A DNA stretch of 64,000 nt, from assembly GCA_964017065.1 (NCBI GenBank), contig OZ024790.1, positions 436,701 to 500,700 on the forward strand, in the 5' to 3' direction. The stretch's first letter is position 1. The number at the start of each line of letters is the position of its first letter. The DNA comes from Haliclona indistincta. Taxonomy: Eukaryota > Porifera > Demospongiae > Haplosclerida > Chalinidae. The translations under genes were made by a program, and so were the position numbers. The notes beneath the pieces were generated by a model. The model worked only from the letters and a program-made list of their open reading frames with translations. It was not told the origin of the DNA and made no database searches. Positions 40,676 through 55,160 of the stretch are shown here, one piece after another.

Positions 40676-43600
40676 AGGCATTTGCCTCACATGTTGCTGA
40701 GACCTCTACTGGTAACAAGCTGTTCGGATATGTGTCAACCTCTGTGAAGCAAGCCACTACTGCTCTAAAGCTGAAGGAGCCCCATCCTGACTTTGCTAAA
40801 GCTAGCAAGTACTTCACTAACTTCTCAGAGAAGACCGGACTACTGGAGAGGGTGGAGACTAGACTGCACTCAGAGAGAAATGGTGAGTGACATGGCTCTC
40901 ATTGACACATTGTTCAAGTTATGTATTCAACTAACAATGGCTCAATCATTCATCATGTTATAGTAGCCCGGTCAGGTGAACACAGAGGTGCCGCTCAAAC
41001 TGGTTATACCGTATAGCTAGAAATTTTGGAGGGTAACATTTTGGCGAATGACACAGATTTTCCTTTTTGGCAAATTTAATTTTGGCACCCAGCGCCTATA
41101 GTAAAAAAAGCAGATTTTGGCAGATTTTATTTAGCGAATGCTAAAATTCGCCAAAATTTAGTCCACTAAAATTTCTAGCTATATGGTAACTATCTCATAT
41201 ACCTGAGCAATACGAATATTTCCAGGAAGTGACGTCACATAGCAACACCATAGCAACAAGATGGCGTTGTCGAAAGGACATGCAAGATTGTATCGCTGTC
41301 TTTCAGCAACGCGCTGTCATTCGCCTCTGGTGACTTCTATGGAGGCTCTACTACCTTGAGCGCTTCGTTTAGTAACCATAAGAGGAGCAGTATTCTTGGC
41401 AATGAAGTGGTCAACCCATAGTACCTCGGCAGAGCACGATATAATTAGGGTTGGGGTTAATTATAACGCCTTTGTGTACTTTGTGCTCTCATGCAGTTAT
41501 ATTTTGACCCTCTGTTATACACTGGCTCAGTAACTACGGGTTGATCTCTCTCTCTCAGGTTTATCAGAGGCACTGAAAGATCTAGCCACGCCCATCTTCT
41601 CATGGGGTAACTCAGAGCCGTATCTATCTGGTTGCATCAGTAAGCTGGCGTCAATATTTGAGAGCTCCTCCACATCACTGGATGGGCTGGTGAGTGTACC
41701 ATTCATTACATGACACACTACTAGTGTAGTATTGAGATATACTGTGATGTACTTGTAGTCTATGCCTTTCATGGGTCACCTGGTTACTGGGTTACTCACA
41801 AGTGATCCTGAGCTCTGATAGATTCCTTTGACACATTCTAGTGACATGATATGAATTATTGATCAAAGTGATCCTTAGCTTCTATCATCATCAATGAGAT
41901 GTGAGCATTCTACAGGCAATGTGATATCACACACTAGCTAGCTAGAGGTGGTTCTAGTGATCTATATATAGGTTAGACACCGAGGCCAAGGGATCTACGC
42001 GGTATAGAAACCCGAGAGGAAGCCATAGAACCCGAGCGCGTAGCGCGAGGGTTCTATGGCGACGCGAGGGTTTCTTTACCGCGTAGATCCCGTTGGCCGA
42101 GGTGTCTAACCGATTTAGAGTATAGCTAGCAACCGTTACCACAGTAAGTTTTGACGCAAAATAGTCGAAGAAGACGACGACTTTTGAAGAGCGGAAACCA
42201 TTCGGCAACGAAAATTCGAGAGCGACAGCAGCACGAAGAACTACAGTTCGACATAACTGACTCGTTGTTGCCAGAAGCAATTGAAAGCTTTGAGCGCCCG
42301 GCACCAGCAAAGAGGAGGTTCCGGCGCTGTTCCAAAAACTGACGATGAAGTCGAACTAGCCAAAACAACAGCAGTTCCGACTGAAGAAAACACGGCAAGA
42401 TACAGAGTACAGGCTGTACCAGGTTATTTTTAGCCCGGAGAGAGAGTCGCTGATTTAAACAGGAGTAGCAGTACCAACTTTTGAAGAACTGCAGAGCCAA
42501 CCTTCTGAGCTAGCTCGTTTTGTGACGTAGTGAAGAACACTATAGAGCCCAACACCTGTTCATCAGTATCTGCTGCTCCTCTGCCCGTAGTGCTGAACTC
42601 TTGCTCTAATATCATTATCAACATGAAGCAGTGACTGTGTTGTGTATCATGACTCTATCAGACAGTTGTAACTGTGTAGTGTCACAGAGCGGACAATTAT
42701 TATTGTAATCATGATTGTACATCAACTTCATTTTTGTTAAAGTTGGCAACCATGTTCTATCAGTTGGCGCCCATGTTCTATCAGTTGGCGACCATGTTCT
42801 ATCAGTTGGCGACCATGTTCTATCAGTTGGCGTACTGTCTACATGATTTAGAAACCTGCAAGCAACCAATCAGATTGCTAGATTCTTACATGCTATACTC
42901 TAAAGTCAGTGTTATTATACACTAGCTAGCTAGAGGTGGTTCTAGTGATCTATAGTCAGTGTTATTATACACTAGCTAGCTAGAGGTGGTTCTAGTGATC
43001 TATAGTCAGTGTTATTATACACTAGCTAGCTAGAGGTGGTTCTAGTGATCTATAGTCAGTGTTATTATACACTAGCTAGCTAGAGGTGGTTCTAGTGATC
43101 TATAGTCAGTGTTATTATACACTAGCTAGCTAGAGGTGGTTCTAGTGATCTATAGTCAGTGTTATTATACACTAGCTAGCTAGAGATGGTTCTAGTGATC
43201 TATAGTCAGTGTTATTATACACTAGCTAGCTAGAGGTGGTTCTAGTGATCTATAGTCAGTGTTATTATACACTAGCTAGCTAGAGGTGGTTCTAGTGATC
43301 TATAGTCAGTGTTATTATACACTAGCTAGCTAGAGATGGTTCTAGTGATCTATAGTCAGTGTTATTATACACTAGCTAGCTAGAGGTGGTTCTAGTGATC
43401 TATAGTCAGTGTTATTATACACTAGCTAGCTAGAGGTGGTTCTAGTGATCTATAGTCAGTGTTATTATACACTAGCTAGCTAGAGGTGGTTCTAGTGATC
43501 TATAGTCAGTGTTATTATACACTAGCTAGCTAGAGGTGGTTCTAGTGATCTATAGTCAGTGTTATTATACACTAGCTAGCTAGAGGTGGTTCTAGTGATC

Positions 43601-45343
43601 TATAGTCAGTGTTATTATACACTAGCTAGCTAGAGGTGGTTCTAGTGATCTATAGTCAGTGTTATTATACACTAGCTAGCTAGAGGTGGTTCTAGTGATC
43701 TATAGTCAGTGTTATTATACACTAGCTAGCTAGAGATGGTTCTAGTGATCTATGGTCAGTGTTCACTATTGTGTTATTATAGAATGAGGCCAACACGCTA
43801 TCCTTTCTGATGGCGATGAAGGAGTATCATTTGTATGCCGAGAGTGCACTGGTGAGTGACTGCTAACTATAATATATCATAGCTGTTAGTATCATGAGCA
43901 CGGCACGAAACAAATTGGTAAAATGTTTCAATCCAGAGCAGTTTTCTGGATTGGTGCTCCACTGGTTACAATGCTACTTGATCTAGATATGTCGTAGCAA
44001 CAGCTTATAATAATTATGACAATACAGCTATTGTATGTTGTGGTAACACAGCTCTGAGCTGCTGTATTCAACAGTTTAGCGGTAGTATCAGCCTCGTACC
44101 CAGGCTTATTCTTCTCCTGACTAGCGCCTGGGTACGAGGCTAGAGATGGTGTGTACTAGTGATCATGTATAGTGTGGATGATTGGTGTGTTGCTGTAGTC
44201 TGCCTTGAGGAGGAGAGACTCCCTGCAGCTAGAGTACGAGATGGCGTGTGATGAGCGGAGCAAGAGGAAGAAGGCTCATGAAGATGTGAGTACTACCCAT
44301 GATATACCTGCTCCTCCTATCTTTTTCACTCACTCCATTTTTCCACTCTTCCTCTCTCTCTCAACCTATCTTCCTCCCTCCCTTCTTTCTTCTCTCCCTC
44401 CCTCCCTCCTTTCCTTCCTCCCTTCCTCTCTCCCTCCCTTCCTCTCTCCCTCCCTTCTCTCCCTCTTCATCTCTCCCTCCCTCTCTCCCTCCTCCCTTCC
44501 TCCCTTCCTCTCTCCCTCCCTTCCTTCCTTCCTTCTCTCTCTCTCTCTCTCCCTCCTCCCTCCCTCCCTCCCTCCCTCCCTCCCTCCCTCCCTCCCTCCC
44601 TCCCTCCCTCCCTCCCTCCCTCCCTCCCTCCCTCCTCCCTCTCTCCCTCCCTCCTCCCTCCCTCCTCCATCCCTCCCTTCTCCCTTCCTCTCTCCTTGTA
44701 GGCGGCACTAGCTGGTAAAACAGAGAAGGTAGAGAAGCTAGCAATGGATCTGTCATCAGCTGGTGTGGTAGCAGAGAGTGCGCTGGACAAGCTGACTCAA
44801 GCTAATGAGCAGCTCAGAGTGGATATTGAGAAATGGCACGAAGCCAAGGACGTGCAGTGGAGCGCTGTGATGAGAAACTGGGCGGGCAACCATGTCAACT
44901 ATCATCAGAAAGTGAGTAAAGAAATCTCAGCTCTGCTATTTGTGCTGGTTATAGTTATTTGTGGTTATTAATTTTGTGCCTAGTTATTACGTGTTGTGTG
45001 TCTAGTTATTACTGGTTAGTATGTGCCTAGTTAGTTATTATTTGTCTCTAGATATTACAGGTTTATGTCTCTAGTTATTACAGGTTATTTTGTGTCTAGT
45101 TATTACAGGTTATTATGTGTCTAGTTATTACAGGTTATTATGTGTCTAGTTATTACAGGTTATTATGTCTCTAGTTATTACAGGTTATTATGTCTCTAGT
45201 TATTACAGGTTGTTATGTGTCTAGTTATTACTGGTTATTATATGTGTCTACAGATGTATTGTCAATGGGAGAAACTGCTGACAATGCTTCGTGAGGTGGA
45301 TCATGAAGCTGAGGAGGACCAGCTAATGACTGCTGAACCATGA
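39247..45343 (+). CDS. SNX7/SNX30: Sorting nexin of the SNX7/SNX30 (PX-BAR) type
   Basis: Exons: 39247-39705, 39886-40002, 40219-40380, 40678-40882, 41559-41689, 43783-43851, 44199-44285, 44702-44911, 45254-45343; 1,530 nt, 509 aa, all phases consistent. An acidic, Ser/Pro-rich N-terminus (about 115 aa) precedes the PX domain, which has the phosphoinositide-binding WRRYKDYEWL and the PPLPGK loop, then RITTHPFFSYDDNLCVFL. A coiled, BAR-like C-terminal half follows (LRRRDSLQLEYE, WEKLLTMLRE). Similarity to SNX7/SNX30 is better than to SNX4 at the motifs I can compare. These proteins bind PI3P on endosomes and, with SNX4, act in recycling and autophagy. Introns carry large tandem repeats, a MITE and a fold-back hairpin. 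Confidence 0.9.
40040..40218 (+). repeat. CT-rich microsatellite before sorting nexin exon 3
   Basis: Long (ctct/ccct)n tract ending at the acceptor cctctcag. Confidence 0.85.
40585..40672 (+). repeat. (CT)n microsatellite before sorting nexin exon 4
   Basis: Almost pure (ct)n of about 85 bp directly upstream of the acceptor cactgtag. Confidence 0.9.
41009..41186. mobile_element. Short MITE, 178 bp, in sorting nexin intron 4
   Basis: TIRs CCGTATAGCTAGAAATTTT and the complement of AAAATTTCTAGCTATATGG, flanked by TA. No coding sequence. Confidence 0.75.
41969..42108. repeat. Fold-back hairpin related to the 19.8-20.3 kb pair
   Basis: Arms ggttagacaccgaggccaa / ttggccgaggtgtctaacc enclose ggatctacgcggta and a second inner arm pair around gcgcgtagcgcg. 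Like the 20.2 kb copy, it is followed by ctaac-gatttaga and an Arg-rich short frame. Confidence 0.75.
42903..43752. repeat. Tandem repeat, 50 bp x 17, in sorting nexin intron 5
   Basis: Nearly perfect copies of a unit with gtcagtgttattatacacta and gaggtggttctagtgatc. The array ends about 30 nt before exon 6, whose acceptor gtgttattatag looks like part of the unit. One isolated copy lies at about 41930. Confidence 0.95.
44091..44140. repeat. Perfect 15-bp inverted repeat (GCCTCGTACCCAGGC)
   Basis: Two complementary arms are separated by 20 nt. Likely a dispersed MITE-like motif; the stem is too short for a microRNA precursor. Confidence 0.7.
44340..44698 (+). repeat. CT-rich microsatellite before sorting nexin exon 8
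   Basis: About 360 bp of (ccct)n/(cttc)n ending at the acceptor ctccttgtag. Confidence 0.9.
44975..45250. repeat. Tandem repeat, about 24 bp x 11, in sorting nexin intron 8
   Basis: Unit gtctagttattacaggttat with small variants. It ends at the acceptor tgtgtctacag of exon 9. Confidence 0.9.
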
Positions 45344-45827
45344 CCTGTCCTGCTGCTATCCATTAGTGTGCGTGTGTGTGATATAAATTATCTCTGTAAA
45401 TATTATCTCCTGATCAGATACATGTCATTTGCATGTGTCATGCTGATAGGTAGGTTAGCAGCTCAATGGTGGACCAGACTACAGGACCATGAGGTGGATC
45501 GGATCATAGTGACGGCCGGTCACCTTCATCACTAGTTTCCACACACACAATCGTCTTCATTCCCAGCTCACTGCATGATCATGTGGCTCTTAGCTATCTA
45601 GCTGGGAATCTGGTCATAGCTGTCTTGTTGCAGTAACTTCATGTTCCACTACACTAGATAGCGCAGGCTGCATGCGTTTCTACATGATGTTGACTACAAT
45701 TCAACATCAGGAAACGCGTATTATCATGCTAACTAGATATGCTATTGACATGTTTTGACTACATACGTACCGGGATACATGTGTTAGTACTGGTAGCAGA
45801 GCTAGCCAGCTGGAAGAGCAGTGTAAG
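45344..45827. other. Intergenic region, no gene seen
   Basis: 3' flank of the sorting nexin gene and 5' flank of the four-pass membrane protein gene. Confidence 0.5.
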
Positions 45828-47681
45828 ATGCCGGCGAGGAAGCAGCCGATAGGACTAGTGACCGGGCCAAGACCTGGGCTAGCGATATGCAGCTTCGTTG
45901 AGGGAATAGTGGAAACCGTGCTGCGCTGTGCTGTAGCGGTAAGTCGTCAGGTGACGATCAGCTGTGCTGGGCGGGTACTCCCAGCTCTCTGCTGCAGGTT
46001 GGATGCGTGTGTGCTGTAGGGATCTGGTGCAGTGTAGCCGTGCTCTCAGCTAGCTATCGGACTGCTGACAGCTCTAATGCTAGCGAGAAGAACTCTACCC
46101 TACCAGCGATGGTGGACAAGAGCTCCACGCTGGGTCTCACAGCAGCAGGTGTAGGGCTAGCCTGGGAGCTAGCTGTTATTGCTGTACGTTTCCTGAACAT
46201 AGGAATCTTAAACATGATGTCTCGCATGTTCTTGGCTACAGTGAGTGATGTTGATTTAGACAAGACAACACTGATCTGTATGTGTATGTACAGCAGTCAA
46301 TGTGCATGTACAATAGGTGCATTGTACACCACTTGGCACACAATCATAGACACTTAACACACTCGCTCACTCACCCACTCACACACACACTCACTCACAC
46401 ACACACTCACACACACTCACTCACCCACTCACACACACACACACTCTCTCACACACTCACTCGCTCACTCACTCACTCACTCACTCACACATTCACTCAC
46501 TCACTCACTCACTCACTCACTCACTCACTCACTCACTCACTCACTCACTCACTCACTCTGCTACTATTCTCTCCACAGGATATCACAGCTCATATCATCA
46601 TGATAGCTCTATTCTCATCCTCACTAGTGCTGGGATCACTGAGTACCTCCAGTCTACTCCAGTATCCTGCAGCAGCTAGTGTAGCTACTGATGCAGTACT
46701 GGGCTCCACACTAGCGGCTATGGTGAGCTGTGTAGCACGCTAGTTTAATCATTTTATTCAAGTCCTGGTTTTTATATCTCAGTTACTTTATAGTGATTGA
46801 TACACTGCAAATAATTTTACCAAACGATTGATGATATAGCTTGTATGTTGGTAGTATTTGAATAATTATTAGGGTTAGGTCATGATGTGGAGTGCACAGG
46901 AAATGCCTGCTGTGTGATAAAGAGTGAGATTGTATAGTGATAATTATTATGATGCAGTGTACGTAGTGGTGTGATAGTGAAATTGATGTGTATCTGGTGA
47001 AAGCATTATCTTGATGACCATGTTAGCCATAGTGTTGCCATTGTGGTGCATGAATCATATTAACTGATGTTGGTAATCCATGGTGCTTATTAAACTTCAA
47101 ATTAGATATTATTAGTCATAATACACAATAAAGGGTCTCATTATAGCGGTCATTATAGTTTCAACAATGCATAACAATGAGAGAGAGAGAGCATTATGCT
47201 AACAATAGCTTACTGATGGCAGCTTTTACACAATGAAACCTGGTGTACAGACGAATAATTATGGATACCATCAATAGTAGATGTGTAGAAAGCTACACTA
47301 AAGACAGAATACAATGAAAGAACAGCATTGACAAAATATTATTGTTTTAAAAACAGAAGCGAAATAAAAAATTGATTTCGAATACTTTCAGAATTTATTC
47401 AAAAGGATCATTCCATACTTGTTCTTTATAATACTGATAGAGTCTACATTATTCATTTGCATGTGCACAACGCTCTACAAATGTCCAAATGTGTATACAT
47501 TGTAGCTATTGTTGGTTCTCCTCTCTGAAGAACATGATGTATCTGTATCATTGTGCAGGTGATGTCTGGAGTGATGGTGATAGTGACAGCAGTACTGATA
47601 GTATGGTTGGTACTCTTCATATCATATAACTGGACCACACACATTATAACATATACTATCAAGGCAGAACTACTGGTATAG
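45828..47681 (+). CDS. Predicted four-pass membrane protein, family not recognised
   Basis: Exons: 45828-45938, 45998-46240, 46579-46722, 47559-47681, all joined in phase 0, giving 206 aa. A short basic N-terminus (MPARKQPIGLVTG) is followed by four hydrophobic segments: about residues 35-55 (VGCVCAVGIWCSVAVLSA), 80-105 (LTAAGVGLAWELAVIAVRFL), 122-142 (IIMIALFSSSLVLGSL) and 167-190 (MVIVTAVLIVWLVLFI). A polar, glycosylatable loop (SNAS, KNST) lies between segments 1 and 2. The topology recalls MARVEL or tetraspan-like proteins, but I see no diagnostic motif. No function is assigned. Confidence 0.75.
46370..46558 (+). repeat. (CACT)n/(CACA)n microsatellite
   Basis: Simple repeat in intron 2 of the four-pass membrane protein gene, just upstream of the pyrimidine tract of exon 3. 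Confidence 0.95.
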
Positions 47682-47743
47682 AGGACTACTAATATACATA
47701 AGATCACATGACATCAAGTACTAAGTAGCATTATAATACTGGA

Positions 47744-47749
47744 AATAAA
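47744..47749 (+). terminator. Poly(A) signal candidate AATAAA
   Basis: 63 nt after the stop of the four-pass membrane protein gene, in ggaaataaaaaaaa. Confidence 0.5.
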
Positions 47750-48269
47750 AAAAATTATAGCAGTGTTTGTGACAGACAACAATTATTAATGAAAGCAAAC
47801 TGAATGAAAGTAACCATTATCAACGCGTGATGCTTGAACTGTTTTGTAATGAATATTGCATGTATTATCACCAGCAGGATAATTGCACAGACAAGAGAGA
47901 TTGCTGATGATGGTGTAGACACCTCTATTATATCAAGTAAAGTAAAAAAGCTTTAATAAAAAAACTGAATAGTGTAGGGATGTCTCTTGAAAAAGGAACG
48001 AGATTGACTAGCTGCTTTACTATAGAGAGCACATTGAGCAGCGGGACTGCTAGCTATAAATATACAACATTACCAGTATTAATTTAACCTGTCATAAAGC
48101 AGAACCCATTCATCACTGCTCAAGCTAGGCGGGTGATGAACCTGCTCGGACTCATCAGAGCTATGTGCAGCTAAACCGGCTAGTCAGACTCACTACTACC
48201 CATGTGACAGCACAGAGAATTATTACAGCATGCGCCATGTTCATCGCAGTCATCAACCATGTGTGATAT

Positions 48270-48275
48270 TTTATT
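48270..48275 (-). terminator. Poly(A) signal candidate AATAAA for SDHB
   Basis: Minus-strand AATAAA about 75 nt after the SDHB stop codon. Confidence 0.5.
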
Positions 48276-48348
48276 TGTGTGTGATACATCTCTACAAATA
48301 AGTTATTATCAATGCAGTATAGTATTGGTACAGTATGATGGGTCAGCG

Positions 48349-51381
<3,033 letters not shown>

Positions 51382-51832
51382 GGTAGCGGCTCAATGGATG
51401 CCTAGCTGCTCTCTGTTGATCACACGATGGTTACACGACCTTGCGTCAGATTAGCACCATAAACCACGCCTAGACCACACCTTTATTTAGTATTATAAGC
51501 CCCGCCTACTAATCAAATACACGTGGTTGGTGCTATCTGATTGGTTAGAGGAAGCCACACCTGATGAGCCTATTAGTAGTCACTCCCACTCTACAGCATT
51601 CCATGCAGCGCCTAGCTGGACTAGAGTGCCAGAGAGACACTAACCACCCGGTAACAGCAGGTACTTGTGCCTGGGCACGTACTGAGATACCAAGAGAGAT
51701 CTGATCGAGTGAAGATCGTCTGGCAGCCATCACGGCCGACAGCAGTGGACTGTGAAGAGCAGCCGGCGGCGTCTAGTGCCGTGTCCTCCTACACGCCGCT
51801 ATACCCTCCCCGCTAGCTAGCCTCCTCTAGCC
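51382..51832. promoter_or_regulatory. Shared head-to-head promoter region (SDHB / unknown gene)
   Basis: 451 bp between divergent start codons. A 62-codon minus frame lies within it but does not join to SDHB in any supported way. Bidirectional promoter inferred from spacing. Confidence 0.4.
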
Positions 51833-52197
51833 ATGAAGAACGTGAGGCGAGTGTTTTTGAAGCGTATGAGGAACAGCCATGCCGGCAGCAGCAGCCGGAA
51901 GAGCTCCTCGACCAGCATCCCTCCTGATAGCGTTGCTTCTACCAGCTCTAGTGTGACGGGCCCCCCTCCAGTGACACCGACCACGCCAACAGCATCGCCA
52001 CTAGTAAGCAATGAGAGGGAGGGGTGTAGTGCATTCCTGATGGTTGCTATGCTGACTGATGACTAGTCAACTATGTGTTACTGCCATCTTTTCCTCTTTA
52101 ACCTCTTCTCCTCCCACAGCGTCGTGGAGCAGACTCAGTCACTAACTCCCCCACTCCACCTGTAGTGGCTGCCCAGCCACATGAGGCATGGACCAAG
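51833..52197 (+). CDS. 5' exons of an unrecognised Ser/Thr/Pro-rich protein (partial, runs into gap)
   Basis: Exon 1 51833-52003 (57 codons) and exon 2 52120-52197 (26 codons) join in phase 0 with good GT-AG signals. The product starts MKNVRRVFLKRMRNSH, a basic segment, then becomes very rich in Ser, Thr and Pro, ending ...PHEAWTK at a donor. No domain is visible. Later exons must lie in or beyond the 200-N gap, but the sequence right of the gap holds the opposite-strand USP24 fragment, so the rest of the gene is missing here. Confidence 0.55.
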
Positions 52198-52400
52198 GTA
52201 CACACACATGAGCACATTTGTACCCTCATTCATTCACTCTTGTCACATGAATTAAAGACACTGTCTACCAATGTGTCATACATGTAGTGGATAGTGTCAT
52301 GTGCCTAGCAATGAGGGACTGATACAACACATTGCTACATATTAGTATATTATACCAAGTGATATTTCCTTTCTATCTCCTCTCTCTCTCCCTCCCTCCC

Positions 52401-52600
52401 NNNNNNNNNNNNNNNNNNNNNNNNNNNNNNNNNNNNNNNNNNNNNNNNNNNNNNNNNNNNNNNNNNNNNNNNNNNNNNNNNNNNNNNNNNNNNNNNNNNN
52501 NNNNNNNNNNNNNNNNNNNNNNNNNNNNNNNNNNNNNNNNNNNNNNNNNNNNNNNNNNNNNNNNNNNNNNNNNNNNNNNNNNNNNNNNNNNNNNNNNNNN
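52401..52600. other. Assembly gap (200 N)
   Basis: Exactly 200 N, bordered on the left by (ctcc)n. Two converging genes are both cut off at this gap. Confidence 0.98.
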
Positions 52601-52876
52601 CAGGCAGGACAGCTGTGTCTCATATTAACACAACTCCTGGAGCCCAGGCTAGTAGCTCACAGGAGTACTGACTGTGCCTCCCACTGCAGGTGTGGGCAGT
52701 CCCACCTGAACCTCTAGTGGTCAGTGGAGACACAGCCAGTACTAGACCAAGCAAGTATCTTATCACAGAAGAAAACTAAATCTCTTTCACTAACATATGA
52801 TAGGATTCAGTATCCACTAACATGACTGATGACAGCTAGCTAACCTCACTAACATGGCTGATGACAGCAGGCTAAC

Positions 52877-54043
52877 CTTATCGAAGGCACAAGGCATCGT
52901 ACGCTCAAGAAACTTGATACAATTCTCATCTGCTTCAGCAACACCAGGTCCTGAAGAGAAGAGAGAGAGGGAGGGGAGGGAGGGAGGGGAGGGAGGGAGG
53001 GAGGGAGGGAGGGAGGGAGGGAGGAGAGGAGAGAGGGAGGGAGGGAGGGAGGGAGAGAGGAGGGAGGGAGGGAGGGAGGGAGGGAGGGAGGGAGGGAGGG
53101 AGGGAGAGAGAGAGGGGGGAGGGAGAGAGGGAGAGAGGGGGGGATAGAGAGGGGGGAGAGGAGAGAGGGAGGGAGAGAGGAGAGAGGGAGAGAGGGGGGG
53201 AGAGAGGGGGGGGAGAGGGTGAGTGAGAGAGAGAGGGGGGGAGATAGAGAGGGGGGAGAGAGAGAGAGAGAGAGGGAGGGAGAGAGAGGAGAGAGAGGAG
53301 GGAGAGAGAAGGGGGGAGGGAAAGAGAGTGTGAGATAGAGAAATAAAAGGGAAATAGTAATCAAACTAACACTGGTATCTTGTGTGTGAAAGCTTCTATT
53401 ATGAAGCGATGGTGACATATTCACACATCAGTCACTCACCCTCATTCATCATGGCTATACTAGCCAGTAGACACTTGCCCAGTGATTCTTCCTTGCGATA
53501 CGGTATGGACCACTGGTCAGTGTGTACACGCCCCTCCAGCTCATAGAAGTGAGTGAGAGGGAACTCTATGTTACTGGAGCTGTTGGTACGCTCAGCAGGC
53601 GCTGTGACTGAGGTGGGACGTCCTCCATATCGTCCTCAGGGCGGGGTCACTCCCTGGGAGGACCTTGTGTTCATCAACCACTTCATCATAGCTAGGCAGT
53701 TTGTCATCATGGTGTGGGCGTGGTCGCTCCTCCCCATACTATCATCTCGCCGGTATTCCATCGAGTCATCGATCTCACGGATCCTCTCGTCTTCCAGTGA
53801 GTAACTCACTGTTGTGGAGTCTCGGTCACTATCACTCGAGTCCACGTGAGTCTCCATATCATATGAGTTCTGTCTCTCAGTGTCGGGCAGTAGGACCTGT
53901 AGAGCGGCCTCGACATCGTTCCCACACTCTTGAAGCACTCTACGCACTTGTTCCTCGTCTTCTAAACCCATTCCTAGCAGTGACTGCACCTTCTCTTCCA
54001 GTGTCGCCTTGTCTTCTTCCTGTTGCTCGGTCTGTTGCTCCAT
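52877..54043 (-). CDS. USP24: USP24 ubiquitin hydrolase, N-terminal exons only
   Basis: Exons: 54043-53740 (phase 1 end), 53634-53440 (phase 1 end), 52950-52877 (phase 0 end); 191 codons. The start MEQQTEQQEEDK leads into a UBA-like segment (LLGMGLEDEEQVRRVL...NDVEAALQVLL). Next comes EFPLTHFYELEGRVHTDQWS / IPYRKEESLGKCLLAS / EADENCIKFLERTMPCAF, which closely follows the start of vertebrate USP24. USP24 is a deubiquitinase of over 2,600 aa. Its catalytic Cys and His boxes are absent here because the gene is cut off near gap 2. It may be a truncated duplicate or, more likely, the result of an underestimated gap or misjoin. It is head-to-head with IFT25. Confidence 0.85.
52955..53340 (-). repeat. 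Purine-rich microsatellite (CT-rich in sense) before USP24 exon 3
   Basis: About 385 bp of (ggga/gaga)n on the plus strand ending at the minus-strand acceptor. Confidence 0.95.
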
Positions 54044-54355
54044 GGCGGGCACCTGGTGCTAGGAGAGAAATTCAAATTTCAAACATGTCTGCTCGTCAAC
54101 AGAACAGGAAGAGGGAAGAGCGAGCGGTAGAGAGCGAGAGAAAACTTACAGAGAAGAGGAATTTAGAGAATATAGCGGGTAGTCGAGCAGGCGGCAGAGA
54201 TATACCTTTGATGGAGCTATGGCGGGAGCTCCCTCTCTGCCTCGTTAAATTAGAAGGCGGGGCTAAAATGTCACGTGATAATAACTAACCACACCTACTG
54301 ACGCGGATGTGTGCGATAGTGAACGGAGTTGATTGATAATGAGCTACGCCCCTTT
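54044..54355. promoter_or_regulatory. Shared head-to-head promoter region (USP24 / IFT25)
   Basis: 312 bp between divergent start codons, containing a CACGTG E-box (about 54272). A 68-codon Arg/Glu-rich plus frame (54085-54288, MSARQQNRKREERAVESERK...) lies inside. It could be a small gene or upstream frame, but nothing else supports it. Confidence 0.4.
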
Positions 54356-55038
54356 ATGATGGAGAACCTAGCCAGCAGCAGTGCAGGCGCATTGGTAGCC
54401 GTGTGCTCCTCTAGCGACCCTGACCATCCCGCTGATGCTGTGATTGATGGGTGAGTGACATTGACACTATGTTGATCACGTGACCTCTGTGATCATGCAG
54501 TGACCCCAGCTCGTTCTGGATGACAACTGGTACGGTATGTTCCCACAAGAGATGGTGATCACATTCAGATCACTGGTTGCCATGGATACCATCACTGTAA
54601 AGACTGTCAACAGTGAGCTGTAATACCATCACTTAATCGTGCCTCCCTTTCCCCTCCCTCTCCTCTCTCTCTTTATCCCTCTGACATCAACTCAACTTGC
54701 TGCATGCACGGCACAGTGCGGAGACTACGTGTTGAACGTAGTGAACTAGCTGAACCATCTGACTTTGAAGCACTAGCAGAGAAAGGTGAACCAACCTGTA
54801 TACACTCATAACTTAGTGTACAATATTTTACTATCATCACTCATTCACTAACATTTCCTAACTTGCTCTTAGATGTGGAGTCACAGGAAGATCAAGTTCA
54901 GTTACATCAGTTCAAGGTATATGTACATTAGCTAGTTTATAACATATTTAGATACTTTTATCTCTCTCTTTCTCTCTCCACCTCCTCACTATCTCTCTCT
55001 CTCTCTCTTCCTCTCTCCCTCCATCTCCTCACTATCTC

Positions 55039-55092
<54 letters not shown>

Positions 55093-55119
55093 TCCCTCTC
55101 CCTCTCCCTCCCCCTCTCC

Positions 55120-55160
<41 letters not shown>

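Larger units (their letters stand above)
47682..48348. other. Convergent 3' ends, no gene seen
   Basis: AT-rich region between the four-pass protein gene (plus) and SDHB (minus). Confidence 0.5.

Noticed and set aside
42618..42925. Repeat peptide frames (SPTDRTW / QLATMFY)
   Set aside because: Products of four short tandem copies of a 21-bp repeat, with no other coding sign.
44091..44140. Hairpin as a microRNA precursor
   Set aside because: Stem of only 15 bp; looks like a dispersed inverted repeat motif.
44205..44790. Long Pro/Ser/Leu-rich and Arg/Gly/Glu-rich frames in the CT tract
   Set aside because: Microsatellite in a sorting nexin intron; true exons flank it on both sides.
51545..51733. 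62-codon minus-strand frame upstream of SDHB
   Set aside because: SDHB already has a good start and presequence at 51381; no splice joins this frame to it in phase.
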